Of a stretch of 8,453 nucleotides of DNA, positions 1 to 5,990 are shown piece after piece. Made by a program: the position numbers and the translations under genes. Below the pieces are notes generated by a model. It did no database searches. It was not told where the DNA came from and worked only from the letters and a program-made list of their open reading frames with translations. The stretch is taken from NCBI GenBank assembly GCA_948469295.1, contig CAOKLK010000018.1, positions 1 through 8,453 on the forward strand, in the 5' to 3' direction. Source of the stretch: an uncultured Mycoplasmatota bacterium (GTDB taxonomy: Bacteria > Bacillota_I > Bacilli_A > RF39 > UBA660). Each line of letters opens with the position of its first letter. The first letter of the stretch is position 1.

Positions 1-1
1 A

Positions 2-199
2 TGGATGTTAAGTCCATCTGCTGACTTCGGTGCACACTATGTATTCAATGTGAATAATTTTAGTAATGTAAACATTGAGGGTGGTGTGACCATTATCCTT
101 GCGGGTGATGCTAATGTAATTCTTCCAACTGTTTATCTAAAATCAAATGTTAAAATAGTTGATGGTAATGGATCTAGTGATATAGTCCATTTGAACTAA
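2..199 (+). CDS. C-terminal end of a surface protein, paralogue of the next gene (5' partial)
   Basis: This is the 3' end of a gene that starts before the window. The frame is open from the first bases and ends at TAA 197-199. The 65 visible residues begin WMLSPSA and end with VYLKSNVKIVDGNGS. They align with the last ~70 residues of the 298-1833 product (WTLTPFE ... VYLKQNIKIIDGNGS), so the two are tandem paralogues. The visible part is the tail of an extracellular domain. No Shine-Dalgarno precedes the ATG at position 5, which is internal. The ending GSSDIVHLN differs from the GSFANPYQL ending of the paralogue. A hand count gives about 38% G+C over bases 1-120, against about 25% over 301-420 of the next gene, which hints at a different origin or different selection. 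The function is unknown. Confidence 0.8.
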   Translation, partial: WMLSPSADFGAHYVFNVNNFSNVNIEGGVTIILAGDANVILPTVYLKSNVKIVDGNGSSDIVHLN

Positions 200-210
200 G
201 TTTGTAATAT

Positions 211-238
211 AAGAATGAGAGAAATCTTGTTCTTTTTT
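211..238 (+). terminator. Intrinsic terminator after the first surface protein gene
   Basis: The left arm AAGAATGAGA (211-220), a GAAA tetraloop (221-224) and the right arm TCTTGTTCTT (225-234) form a 10-bp stem with two G-U pairs in RNA. Ts continue to 238. The hairpin lies 12 bases after the stop codon, where a factor-independent terminator is expected. The GAAA loop is a stable GNRA-type loop. Confidence 0.75.
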
Positions 239-266
239 GTGTTCAATTCATGAAAATAAATATAAA
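237..266 (+). promoter_or_regulatory. Weak candidate promoter for the 298 gene
   Basis: TTGTGT (237-242) and TATAAA (261-266) are separated by 18 bases and lie between the terminator and the next gene. Other -10-like words (TATAAC 272-277, TATTAT 279-284) are also present, so the exact element is uncertain. A promoter somewhere in 239-285 is likely because the preceding gene is closed by a terminator. Confidence 0.35.
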
Positions 267-297
267 TCTTTTATAACATATTATAAAAGGAGTATCT

Positions 298-1833
298 ATG
301 ATGTTTAAGAAAGTAATATTAGGAATTAGTTTATGTATATTAATTGTTTTCATTGTGGGAATTAGTTATGCATTGTGGAGAAATGTTTCTATTCAAAATG
401 GAGAAAATGTTATTACTACGGATTGTTTTCATGTAACATTAGAAGAAGAACAAGGAATTTTTTTGAAAGATGCAATACCGATGTATGATCGTGAAGGAAT
501 GCAGTTAAAACCTTATCATTATCGTGTAGAAAATGTTTGTGATAAAGATGTGATGTATCAAATGAATTTAGAAACTACTAAAAATAGTAGTTTAGATAGT
601 AAATATGTGAAAATGAGTTTGAATCAAATGGATCCTATTATAGTGAGTCATAATGAAGAAACGGAAGTAACTTTAACAAATGGATTAAAGTCTTATCAAT
701 TAGAAGAAGGAATTTTAAGAGCTCATGAAATCAGAGAGTATGATTTAAGAATTTGGATGGATGAGAATGTAACTCAAAAAGATGTAGATGCTATGAATCG
801 AATATTTGAAAGTAAGATTACTTTTGTTATTGCTTATATTCGTCCGATGATTGCAAATACGATAAAATCTATTCCGAAAGTAACGGAAGGAAATGGATTA
901 TATGAAGTATGTCATAGTGATGCAGAGATTACATATACAGAAGATAGTTCTAAAATTAATCATCTAAAACAAACAGAGTATCGATATGCTGGAAGTAATC
1001 CTGAAAATTATGTGAAGTTTAATAATGAATTATGGCGGATTATTGGCTTAGTGAATACTCCAGAAGGATCTCGCGTAAAACTAATTCGAAATGAAAGTAT
1101 AGGTTTTTATTCTTGGGATGTTAGTGACTCTACTATTAATATTGGGAGAGGGATTAATGAATGGAGTATATCAAAATTAAAGTATTTATTAAATGAAGGG
1201 GGATATTATCATCGTAGAAGTGATTCTTGTTATGATCAAGGAGAATTGATTGCTTGTGATTTTAGTAGGTCAGGACTTACTAATGAAGCGAAAGAAATGA
1301 TTGATACAGTGACATGGAATCTTGGTTCTTCTATCGCAGAAGATGGAGTTCGTACTGTTTTGGAATTTTATAATGATGAAAGACAGCATCATGTTATATT
1401 GTGTAATTCTAGTTATATGACATGTAATGATAATGTAGTACGAAATGATTTTTGGGTTGGAGAAGTAGGACTTATGTATCCAAGTGATTATGGATATGCG
1501 ACGAGTGGAGGAAGTAATATTAATCGAGAAACTTGTTTGAATACTGTATTTGATGTATGGAATTCTATGGATCATAGTGATTGTAAAAATAATGATTGGT
1601 TATTAACTTCTGATTATCAATGGACGTTGACTCCTTTTGAAATTTCGAATAGTTCTAGTAGAGTTTTTTATATTTCGCTTCAAGGTAATGTTCGATCAGC
1701 TTTTGCTAAAGATGTTTATGATTCGAAAGGCATTGGAACCACTGTTCGTCCTAGTGTGTATTTAAAACAAAATATTAAAATTATTGACGGGAATGGATCT
1801 TTCGCAAATCCTTATCAACTTGCTTTATTTTAG
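298..1833 (+). CDS. Membrane-anchored surface protein with TasA/camelysin-like N-terminus and large C-terminal domain
   Basis: This 511-residue protein is probably anchored in the membrane with its bulk outside the cell. Residues 5-26 form a hydrophobic segment after a lysine pair, ending GISYALW. The pattern up to about 185 (NVITTDCFHVTL, IPMYDREG, KPYHYRVENVC) resembles the beta-sandwich of TasA/camelysin-type proteins. Residues 228-511 form a second domain with YVKFNNELWRIIG (238-250), KLIRNESIG (261-269), the motif LMYPSDYGYATSGG (392-405) and the closing VRPSVYLKQNIKIIDGNG. I know such a domain only from uncharacterised proteins of gut Firmicutes. About ten cysteines lie outside the membrane segment, including SC-Y and AC-D pairs, and could form disulfides. 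AAAAGGAG (285-292) fits either ATG 298 or ATG 301. The upstream gene end is a paralogue. The biological role (adhesin, matrix fibre subunit, other) is not shown by the sequence. Confidence 0.8.
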   Translation: MMFKKVILGISLCILIVFIVGISYALWRNVSIQNGENVITTDCFHVTLEEEQGIFLKDAIPMYDREGMQLKPYHYRVENVCDKDVMYQMNLETTKNSSLDSKYVKMSLNQMDPIIVSHNEETEVTLTNGLKSYQLEEGILRAHEIREYDLRIWMDENVTQKDVDAMNRIFESKITFVIAYIRPMIANTIKSIPKVTEGNGLYEVCHSDAEITYTEDSSKINHLKQTEYRYAGSNPENYVKFNNELWRIIGLVNTPEGSRVKLIRNESIGFYSWDVSDSTINIGRGINEWSISKLKYLLNEGGYYHRRSDSCYDQGELIACDFSRSGLTNEAKEMIDTVTWNLGSSIAEDGVRTVLEFYNDERQHHVILCNSSYMTCNDNVVRNDFWVGEVGLMYPSDYGYATSGGSNINRETCLNTVFDVWNSMDHSDCKNNDWLLTSDYQWTLTPFEISNSSSRVFYISLQGNVRSAFAKDVYDSKGIGTTVRPSVYLKQNIKIIDGNGSFANPYQLALF

Positions 1834-1841
1834 ATTAATCT

Positions 1842-1870
1842 TTTACAATGAAAAATATCCATGATACAAT
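1842..1870 (+). promoter_or_regulatory. Extended -10 promoter of the GT4-pssD-pssE unit
   Basis: TTTACA (1842-1847), a 17-base spacer and TACAAT (1865-1870) match sigma-A promoters well. TG at 1862-1863 gives an extended -10 (TGATACAAT). The expected start of transcription is near 1877, exactly where the Shine-Dalgarno GGTGAT (1877-1882) of the next gene begins, so the leader would be only about ten bases long. Confidence 0.7.
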
Positions 1871-1887
1871 AATAATGGTGATAAACT

Positions 1888-3081
1888 TTGAAAAAGAATG
1901 TTTTGATTGTTGTGTATCATTTGAGTTATGGTGGAATTGAAAAAGCTGTGAGCAGTTTAGCTAATATGCTTCATAATGATGTAAATTTATCGATTGTTTC
2001 TTTTTATAAGTTGTATGAAAATCCAGTTTTTCCAATCCCACTTGATGTTTCAATTACTTATCTTTATGATACGAATGTGCCACTAAAAGTGAAGAAGTAT
2101 AATCAATTGTTGCGTCAGAAAAAGTTTGGAAAGTTATTATCGGCAGTTTTTCAAGATTATTTGAAGGGCTTTCATTTTTTATCTTTTTTTCATGATTTTT
2201 TTGTTAGCTTTCATATTTATTTTTTGAAGGGTAGATTTCGAAAATTAAAAAAATTTTTAAAAAAATCAGAGTATGATGTTATTATTTCGACACAATGGGA
2301 GATTAATTCTACTTTAGAAATGGCAAAGAAATCTTTTCAAATTATGTGGGAACATAATCATTATCATGGAAATGAGAATTATAAAAAATCTTTGCTTCAA
2401 TCTTGTAAACATATGAATCGTTTGGTTGTGGTTTCTAGAGCTTTGAGTCAAGATTATCAAAAAGAATCTTTTTCTCCACAATGTAAGTGTATTTATATTC
2501 CAAATTGTTTGGATTATTCGTTATCTTTTTCAAGTAATTATTCTTCTCGAAGAATTTTGATGGTAGGAAGATTGGAACAGGAAAAAGGTTTGTTTGATGC
2601 TCTTTTAGTGATGAAAAGACTACAAGAGAGAATGATTTCTTTTCATTTGGATATCGTTGGTGATGGACCACTTCGGAAAGATTTAGAGAAACATATTCAA
2701 GATAAGAATTTATCAAATTTTGTAAAAATTCATGGGTTTCAATCTCATGATTATATTGAAGCTTTGTATCGTGATTGTTCTCTTTATTTAATGACTTCTT
2801 TTACAGAATCTTTTGGAATGGTGTTAATTGAAGCTATGAATGCATCTATTCCATGTCTTGCTTTTGATTCTGCTGAAGGGGCATGTGAACTTTTGGCAAA
2901 TGATGTGAATGGATATTTGATTGCTAATCGTAATTTGGATGAGATGGCGAATAAAATCATTTATTTATTAGATCATGTGGAAGAGCTGTCTCGACTTGGA
3001 AGAAATGCTAAGGAGTTTTCAAAAAATTTTTTACCTAATTCTATTCAAAAAATGTGGTTAGATTTGGTGGATGGTGATTGA
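1888..3081 (+). CDS. GT4-family glycosyltransferase (GT-B fold), TTG start
   Basis: A cytoplasmic, probably membrane-associated transferase that should move a sugar from a nucleotide donor to a lipid-linked acceptor. At 397 residues it has normal GT4 length. The N-terminal half opens with the first beta strand and glycine loop (VLIVVYHLSYGGIEKA, 5-20). Residues 95-126 are very aromatic, then basic (RFRKLKKFLKK), which suggests contact with the membrane. The C-terminal half carries the GT4 donor-binding signature: VGRLEQEKG (226-234), VGDGPL (257-262) and the E-x7-E motif in TESFGMVLIEAM (E307, E315), followed by NGYLI. The start is TTG 1888: TAA at 1882-1884 blocks anything upstream in frame, GGTGAT lies five bases before it, and the conserved strand starts at residue 4. 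The gene is first in a tight unit with pssD and pssE. Donor and acceptor cannot be told from sequence. Confidence 0.9.
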   Translation: MKKNVLIVVYHLSYGGIEKAVSSLANMLHNDVNLSIVSFYKLYENPVFPIPLDVSITYLYDTNVPLKVKKYNQLLRQKKFGKLLSAVFQDYLKGFHFLSFFHDFFVSFHIYFLKGRFRKLKKFLKKSEYDVIISTQWEINSTLEMAKKSFQIMWEHNHYHGNENYKKSLLQSCKHMNRLVVVSRALSQDYQKESFSPQCKCIYIPNCLDYSLSFSSNYSSRRILMVGRLEQEKGLFDALLVMKRLQERMISFHLDIVGDGPLRKDLEKHIQDKNLSNFVKIHGFQSHDYIEALYRDCSLYLMTSFTESFGMVLIEAMNASIPCLAFDSAEGACELLANDVNGYLIANRNLDEMANKIIYLLDHVEELSRLGRNAKEFSKNFLPNSIQKMWLDLVDGD

Positions 3082-3082
3082 T

Positions 3083-3556
3083 ATGAAGGAACGGGTGTTA
3101 TTTATTGCAAGTGCTGGAGGACATTTGTCAGAACTTCTTTCTTTACGTCCGATGTTTTCTCGTTATGATTCTTTTTTGATGACAGAGAAGACGAAATCTA
3201 GTGAAGCATTGGTTTCTGATTTTTCAAATAAAATGGGATTTTTACTTTATGGTACTATGGCTCATCCATGGTCTTATCCCTTTAAATTACTTGGAAATTG
3301 TTTTATTTCTCTTTATTATTTTTTAAAGTTTCGTCCGAAAGTAATTGTTACTACTGGAGTTCAATCTGCTGCTCCGATGTGTTGTATTGCTAAGATTATG
3401 GGAAGTAAAGTTATTTATATTGAAACATTAGCCAATATTGAATCTAAAACAGCATCTGGGAGAATTATTTATCATTTTGCAGATTGTTTTATTGTGCAAT
3501 GGAAGTCAATGTTAAAGTTGTATCCCAAAGCAAAATATGGGGGGTGGATTTATTAA
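3083..3556 (+). CDS. pssD: PssD/Alg14-like membrane subunit of a two-part glycosyltransferase
   Basis: Alg14-type partner that holds the catalytic PssE/Alg13-like subunit at the membrane and helps bind the lipid acceptor; homologues include CpsF/Cps14F of streptococcal capsule clusters. The protein has 157 residues, normal for the family. Motifs in order are ASAGGHLSEL (9-18), a hydrophobic stretch (68-82), VTTGVQSAAP (89-98), YIETLA (112-117), FIVQW (136-140) and the terminal YGGWIY (152-157), all typical of PssD. ATG 3083 is chosen over the in-frame ATG 3071 because conserved sequence begins there and GGTGAT (3073-3078) is a good Shine-Dalgarno. It starts two bases after the TGA of the GT4 gene and its stop overlaps the next start (TAATG), so the three genes are translationally coupled. 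Confidence 0.92.
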   Translation: MKERVLFIASAGGHLSELLSLRPMFSRYDSFLMTEKTKSSEALVSDFSNKMGFLLYGTMAHPWSYPFKLLGNCFISLYYFLKFRPKVIVTTGVQSAAPMCCIAKIMGSKVIYIETLANIESKTASGRIIYHFADCFIVQWKSMLKLYPKAKYGGWIY

Positions 3557-4410
3557 TGATATTAGTTTCTTTAGGAACGCAAGATCGGAGTTTTCATAGA
3601 TTGCTTGATGCTATTGAAAAACAAATAGAACTTGGTAATATTAAAACAAAAGTAATTGTGCAAGCTGGTGTTACGAAATATGAATCGAAATATATGGAAA
3701 TTTTTGATTTGATTCCTTCTTCTTTGTTTTTGCAGTTAATGGAAGAATGTGATTTTCTTATTTGCCATGGAGGAGTCGGTACTATTATTGATGGGTTGAA
3801 ACATCATAAGAAAATTATTGCTGCAGCAAGATTGAAAGAATATGATGAACATCAAAATAATCATCAACAACAAATTATTCATGAGTTTGTGTCGAAAAAT
3901 TTGATTTTGGGCTTGTCAGATTTTGATAAGTTAGATGAAAAATTGGAGGAAATAAAAAGTTTTCAACCATCTCAGTATGAGAGTAATTTAGAAAATTTTA
4001 TGGCACTTTTGGATGGTCAAATTAATCATATGGTTAAAGATAATCAAGGAAATTGTTTGCGAAAGTTTATGTTTTATGGATTCTTTACCTTTTTTTGTTT
4101 TTGGTTAGAAATTTTATTTGGTCTTTTTTTACAAAATTTGGGATGTTCGTTGATGGAGATTTTTTGTTATGATTTCTTTTTGGTTTTGTTTTATCGATAT
4201 TTGATGCATTTTTTGTTTTTTCGTCCAAAGAAGAGAAATCGAAAAGGAGAAGTTATTTTTGTGTTTCTTTTTTTCATAGAATTGTTAATATTTTCTTATT
4301 TTCGTCAAAATTTGGTAAATTTCTTTTTTAGTTTCTTTCTTTTTAGTTTTCTTCGTTTTTTCTTTGTTTTTGTTGTTAATTCTTTTTTTCATGTTCGTGA
4401 TGTAGAATAA
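3556..4410 (+). CDS. pssE: PssE/Alg13-like glycosyltransferase fused to a GtrA-like membrane domain
   Basis: Residues 1-155 are a PssE/Alg13-like (GT28-type) catalytic subunit: MILVSLGTQD at the start, donor-binding CHGGVGTI (70-77), and the RLKEYDEHQNNHQ motif (92-104). It should pair with PssD to add the second sugar of a polyprenyl-PP-linked glycan. Family members usually end near 155-165 residues. Here about 120 residues follow in frame: LRKFMFYGF (168-176), two helix pairs separated by the basic RPKKRNRK (223-230), and a C-terminal R-x-FFFVFVVN pattern. The four-helix layout, ~115-residue length and R-F-x-x-x-G start resemble GtrA flippases. This tail is about 30% phenylalanine by hand count (35 of 116). 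ATG 3556 overlaps the pssD stop and follows GGGGTGG (3541-3547). ATG 4030, at the domain boundary, lacks a usable Shine-Dalgarno, so a fusion is more likely than an independent gene. Confidence 0.85.
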   Translation: MILVSLGTQDRSFHRLLDAIEKQIELGNIKTKVIVQAGVTKYESKYMEIFDLIPSSLFLQLMEECDFLICHGGVGTIIDGLKHHKKIIAAARLKEYDEHQNNHQQQIIHEFVSKNLILGLSDFDKLDEKLEEIKSFQPSQYESNLENFMALLDGQINHMVKDNQGNCLRKFMFYGFFTFFCFWLEILFGLFLQNLGCSLMEIFCYDFFLVLFYRYLMHFLFFRPKKRNRKGEVIFVFLFFIELLIFSYFRQNLVNFFFSFFLFSFLRFFFVFVVNSFFHVRDVE

Positions 4411-4429
4411 TTTTTTAAACATGTGATTG

Positions 4430-4474
4430 GGAGAAGTAGAATACCAGTTGAAATACTTCTTCTTTTTTTTTTTT
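4430..4474 (+). terminator. Strong intrinsic terminator after pssE
   Basis: The arms GGAGAAGTA (4430-4438) and TACTTCTTC (4454-4462) pair over nine positions with one G-U pair around a 15-base loop. They are followed directly by twelve Ts (4463-4474). It ends the GT4-pssD-pssE unit and separates it from the promoter of the next gene. Confidence 0.85.
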
Positions 4475-4479
4475 CTTTT

Positions 4480-4488
4480 TGTTATAAT
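4480..4488 (+). promoter_or_regulatory. Extended -10 promoter of the tagO unit
   Basis: TGTTATAAT is a consensus extended -10 box (TG at 4480-4481, TATAAT 4483-4488). The place of the -35 box is occupied by the T-tract of the terminator and has only TTCTTT-like matches, so the promoter would depend on the extended -10. The same core precedes the gene at 7117. The expected start of transcription is near 4495, only a few bases before the AGAGGG (4498-4503) ribosome-binding site. Confidence 0.65.
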
Positions 4489-4510
4489 GATTATAAGAGA
4501 GGGTGGTGTC

Positions 4511-5578
4511 ATGATGAACTTTATGGTAAATGGACATCCAGCTTGGTTGATTCTTCTTGTTACTTTTGTTGTTAGTTTTTTATTAGTACCAATGGCGAAG
4601 AAAATCGCGTTTCATATTGATGCTGTGGATTATCCTAATAAACGAAGATTGAATCGAATACCGATGCCAGATATGGGAGGACTTGCAGTATTTTTGGCTT
4701 TTCTTACTGGTTATATGTTTTTTGGACAAGCAAACGTGCAGATGTTATCGATTTTAATGGCTTCTTTTTTACTTATACTTATGGGAATGTGTGATGATAT
4801 TAAGCCACTTGGTGCGAAATCACAGCTTTTAGTACAAATGATAGCTGCTGGATTGATAGCATTTTATGGAGGAATTACATTAGATGATGTTTCTATTTTA
4901 GGATTTAATTTAGTGTTTGCTTCGCCATGGAATTATTTGATTACTATTATTTTTATTGTTTTGATTATTAATACAATTAATTTGTCTGATGGGTTAGATG
5001 GTCTTTGTTCTGGAATTAGTACTATTTATTTTATGACAGTATCTATTATTGCGGTTTTGTTAAATCGTGCTGGAGGATTGGATATTATTTTAGCCTTGAT
5101 TATGAGTGGAAGTATTTTAGGTTTTTTGGTTTATAATTTTCCTCCCGCTAAAATTTATTTAGGAGATACTGGAAGTAATTTTATTGGATTTATGATTGCT
5201 GTGATTGCTTTACTTGGATTTAAAACTACTACATTTACTTCTTTGATTATTCCTCTTATTATATTAGCAACGCCTTTATTTGATGTTTTATTTTCTATTA
5301 TTCGTCGTGGATTACAAAAAAAGAATCCTTTTACAACACCAGATCGAGAACATTTTCATCATCAATTTTTGAAGATGCAGTTTTCTACACGAATGAGTTT
5401 ATTTTTGATTTATATTATTAATATTTTATTTGCATTGGTTTCTATTTTGTATGCTATTGGATTTACGGATTATGCCATTGCTCTTTATATTAGTTTAATG
5501 ATATTATTTTTATTTTTAGTTCTTAAGACAGATATTTTATTTGTTCATCAGAAAAAGGATGAAGAACATGAAGATTAG
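4511..5578 (+). CDS. tagO: TagO/WecA-type polyprenyl-phosphate GlcNAc-1-phosphate transferase
   Basis: An integral membrane enzyme that transfers GlcNAc-1-phosphate (or a related HexNAc-1-P) from its UDP donor to undecaprenyl phosphate. This is the first step of teichoic-acid or other cell-wall glycan synthesis. The protein has 355 residues and about ten or eleven membrane helices. Family motifs in order are IPMPDMGGLA (50-59), the Mg-binding CDD (94-96), INTINLSDGLDG (153-164), YLGDTGS (216-222), PLFD (255-258) and HFHHQF (281-286), the TagO/WecA form of the histidine motif. ATG 4511 is chosen because AGAGGG lies seven bases upstream and residues of the longer frame (from TTG 4427) come from the terminator and promoter. 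The gene overlaps the GT-C gene by 11 bases. The substrate is inferred from the family. MraY is unlikely given the histidine motif and the glycan-gene context. Confidence 0.9.
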   Translation: MMNFMVNGHPAWLILLVTFVVSFLLVPMAKKIAFHIDAVDYPNKRRLNRIPMPDMGGLAVFLAFLTGYMFFGQANVQMLSILMASFLLILMGMCDDIKPLGAKSQLLVQMIAAGLIAFYGGITLDDVSILGFNLVFASPWNYLITIIFIVLIINTINLSDGLDGLCSGISTIYFMTVSIIAVLLNRAGGLDIILALIMSGSILGFLVYNFPPAKIYLGDTGSNFIGFMIAVIALLGFKTTTFTSLIIPLIILATPLFDVLFSIIRRGLQKKNPFTTPDREHFHHQFLKMQFSTRMSLFLIYIINILFALVSILYAIGFTDYAIALYISLMILFLFLVLKTDILFVHQKKDEEHED

Positions 5579-5990
5579 TCGTCAATTTTTTTTAAAACTA
5601 TTTTGTCGTAGTGTTTCTCTCGTCTTTTTTTTCTGCATGCTTTGGGCGTTTCTTACATCAATGTTTCAGAAAAATGTTTTATATTATTCCTTAACTGATT
5701 TTATGCCAGTTAATAAGGGACTTCTTCTTTTCTTTGGTTTTCTTTTTTTAATTTTTCTTTATCAAATTTATTCTTTTTTTCAACGAAAACAGTTTGATCC
5801 AAGAACTATGTGGATTTTATCAGGAGTTTTATTTTTTTTGTTTCTTGTTTGTCAGGGACTTACACCTTTTTGTTGGTTGATGGTTCTTGGGATTTTGGAG
5901 CAGTTTTTGATGGAGCGAGTGATTATGTCTATCATATTCAAACCGATTTTTTTCGCGGATATATTAGTAAATTTCCAAATAATTTTGTGA
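5568..5990 (+). CDS. N-terminal part of a frame-split polytopic GT-C glycosyltransferase
   Basis: Read as it stands, this frame gives 140 residues from ATG 5568 (MKISRQ), which has AAAAAGGA (5552-5559) eight bases upstream and overlaps the end of tagO by 11 bases. It has three membrane helices (about 15-33, 51-70, 81-97) joined by short loops. Only about the first 90 residues seem genuine. After the T8 tract at 5832-5839 the frame runs on for about 50 residues that look out of frame, while the frame one base back (positions 5810-7069) carries the expected continuation. Joining the frames at the T-tract would give a protein of about 500 residues, normal for GT39-like transferases. The fragment alone lacks the catalytic aspartate loop. 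It could be an assembly error, a phase-OFF allele, or the zero-frame product of programmed frameshifting. Confidence 0.65.
   Translation: MKISRQFFLKLFCRSVSLVFFFCMLWAFLTSMFQKNVLYYSLTDFMPVNKGLLLFFGFLFLIFLYQIYSFFQRKQFDPRTMWILSGVLFFLFLVCQGLTPFCWLMVLGILEQFLMERVIMSIIFKPIFFADILVNFQIIL

Noticed and set aside
1270..1575. Minus-strand open frame of 101 codons
   Set aside because: Lies entirely inside the surface protein gene on the other strand, has low-complexity Ile/Ser/Thr content and no sensible ribosome-binding site.
298..1833. Assignment of the C-terminal domain to the Fibrobacter major paralogous (FISUMP) family
   Set aside because: Some resemblance in the W-rich style, but the GWHLPT-type signature is absent.
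2435..2716. Minus-strand open frame of 93 codons
   Set aside because: Antisense to the conserved GT4 donor-binding domain; no family features.
3079..3081. TGA read as tryptophan (mycoplasma code), suggested by the low G+C
   Set aside because: TGA separates the GT4 and pssD genes, also ends the gtrB-like gene, and every conserved tryptophan seen is TGG.
3071..3082. Start of PssD at ATG 3071
   Set aside because: The conserved start lies at 3083, and 3071 falls on the bases needed for the GGTGAT site.
3484..3555. Longer N-terminus for PssE from 3484
   Set aside because: It overlaps the conserved end of PssD, and the family start MILVSLGTQD begins at ATG 3556 with a Shine-Dalgarno.
4427..4510. 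Longer N-terminus for TagO from TTG 4427
   Set aside because: The extra 28 residues are encoded by the terminator hairpin, its T tail and the promoter; ATG 4511 has a good Shine-Dalgarno.
4285..4512. Minus-strand open frame of 75 codons rich in lysine
   Set aside because: It is the reverse of the T-rich end of pssE and the terminator; the lysines come from T tracts.
4511..5578. MraY (peptidoglycan lipid I synthesis)
   Set aside because: The P-x-P-x-x-GG and HFHH motifs fit TagO/WecA better, and no mur genes are near.
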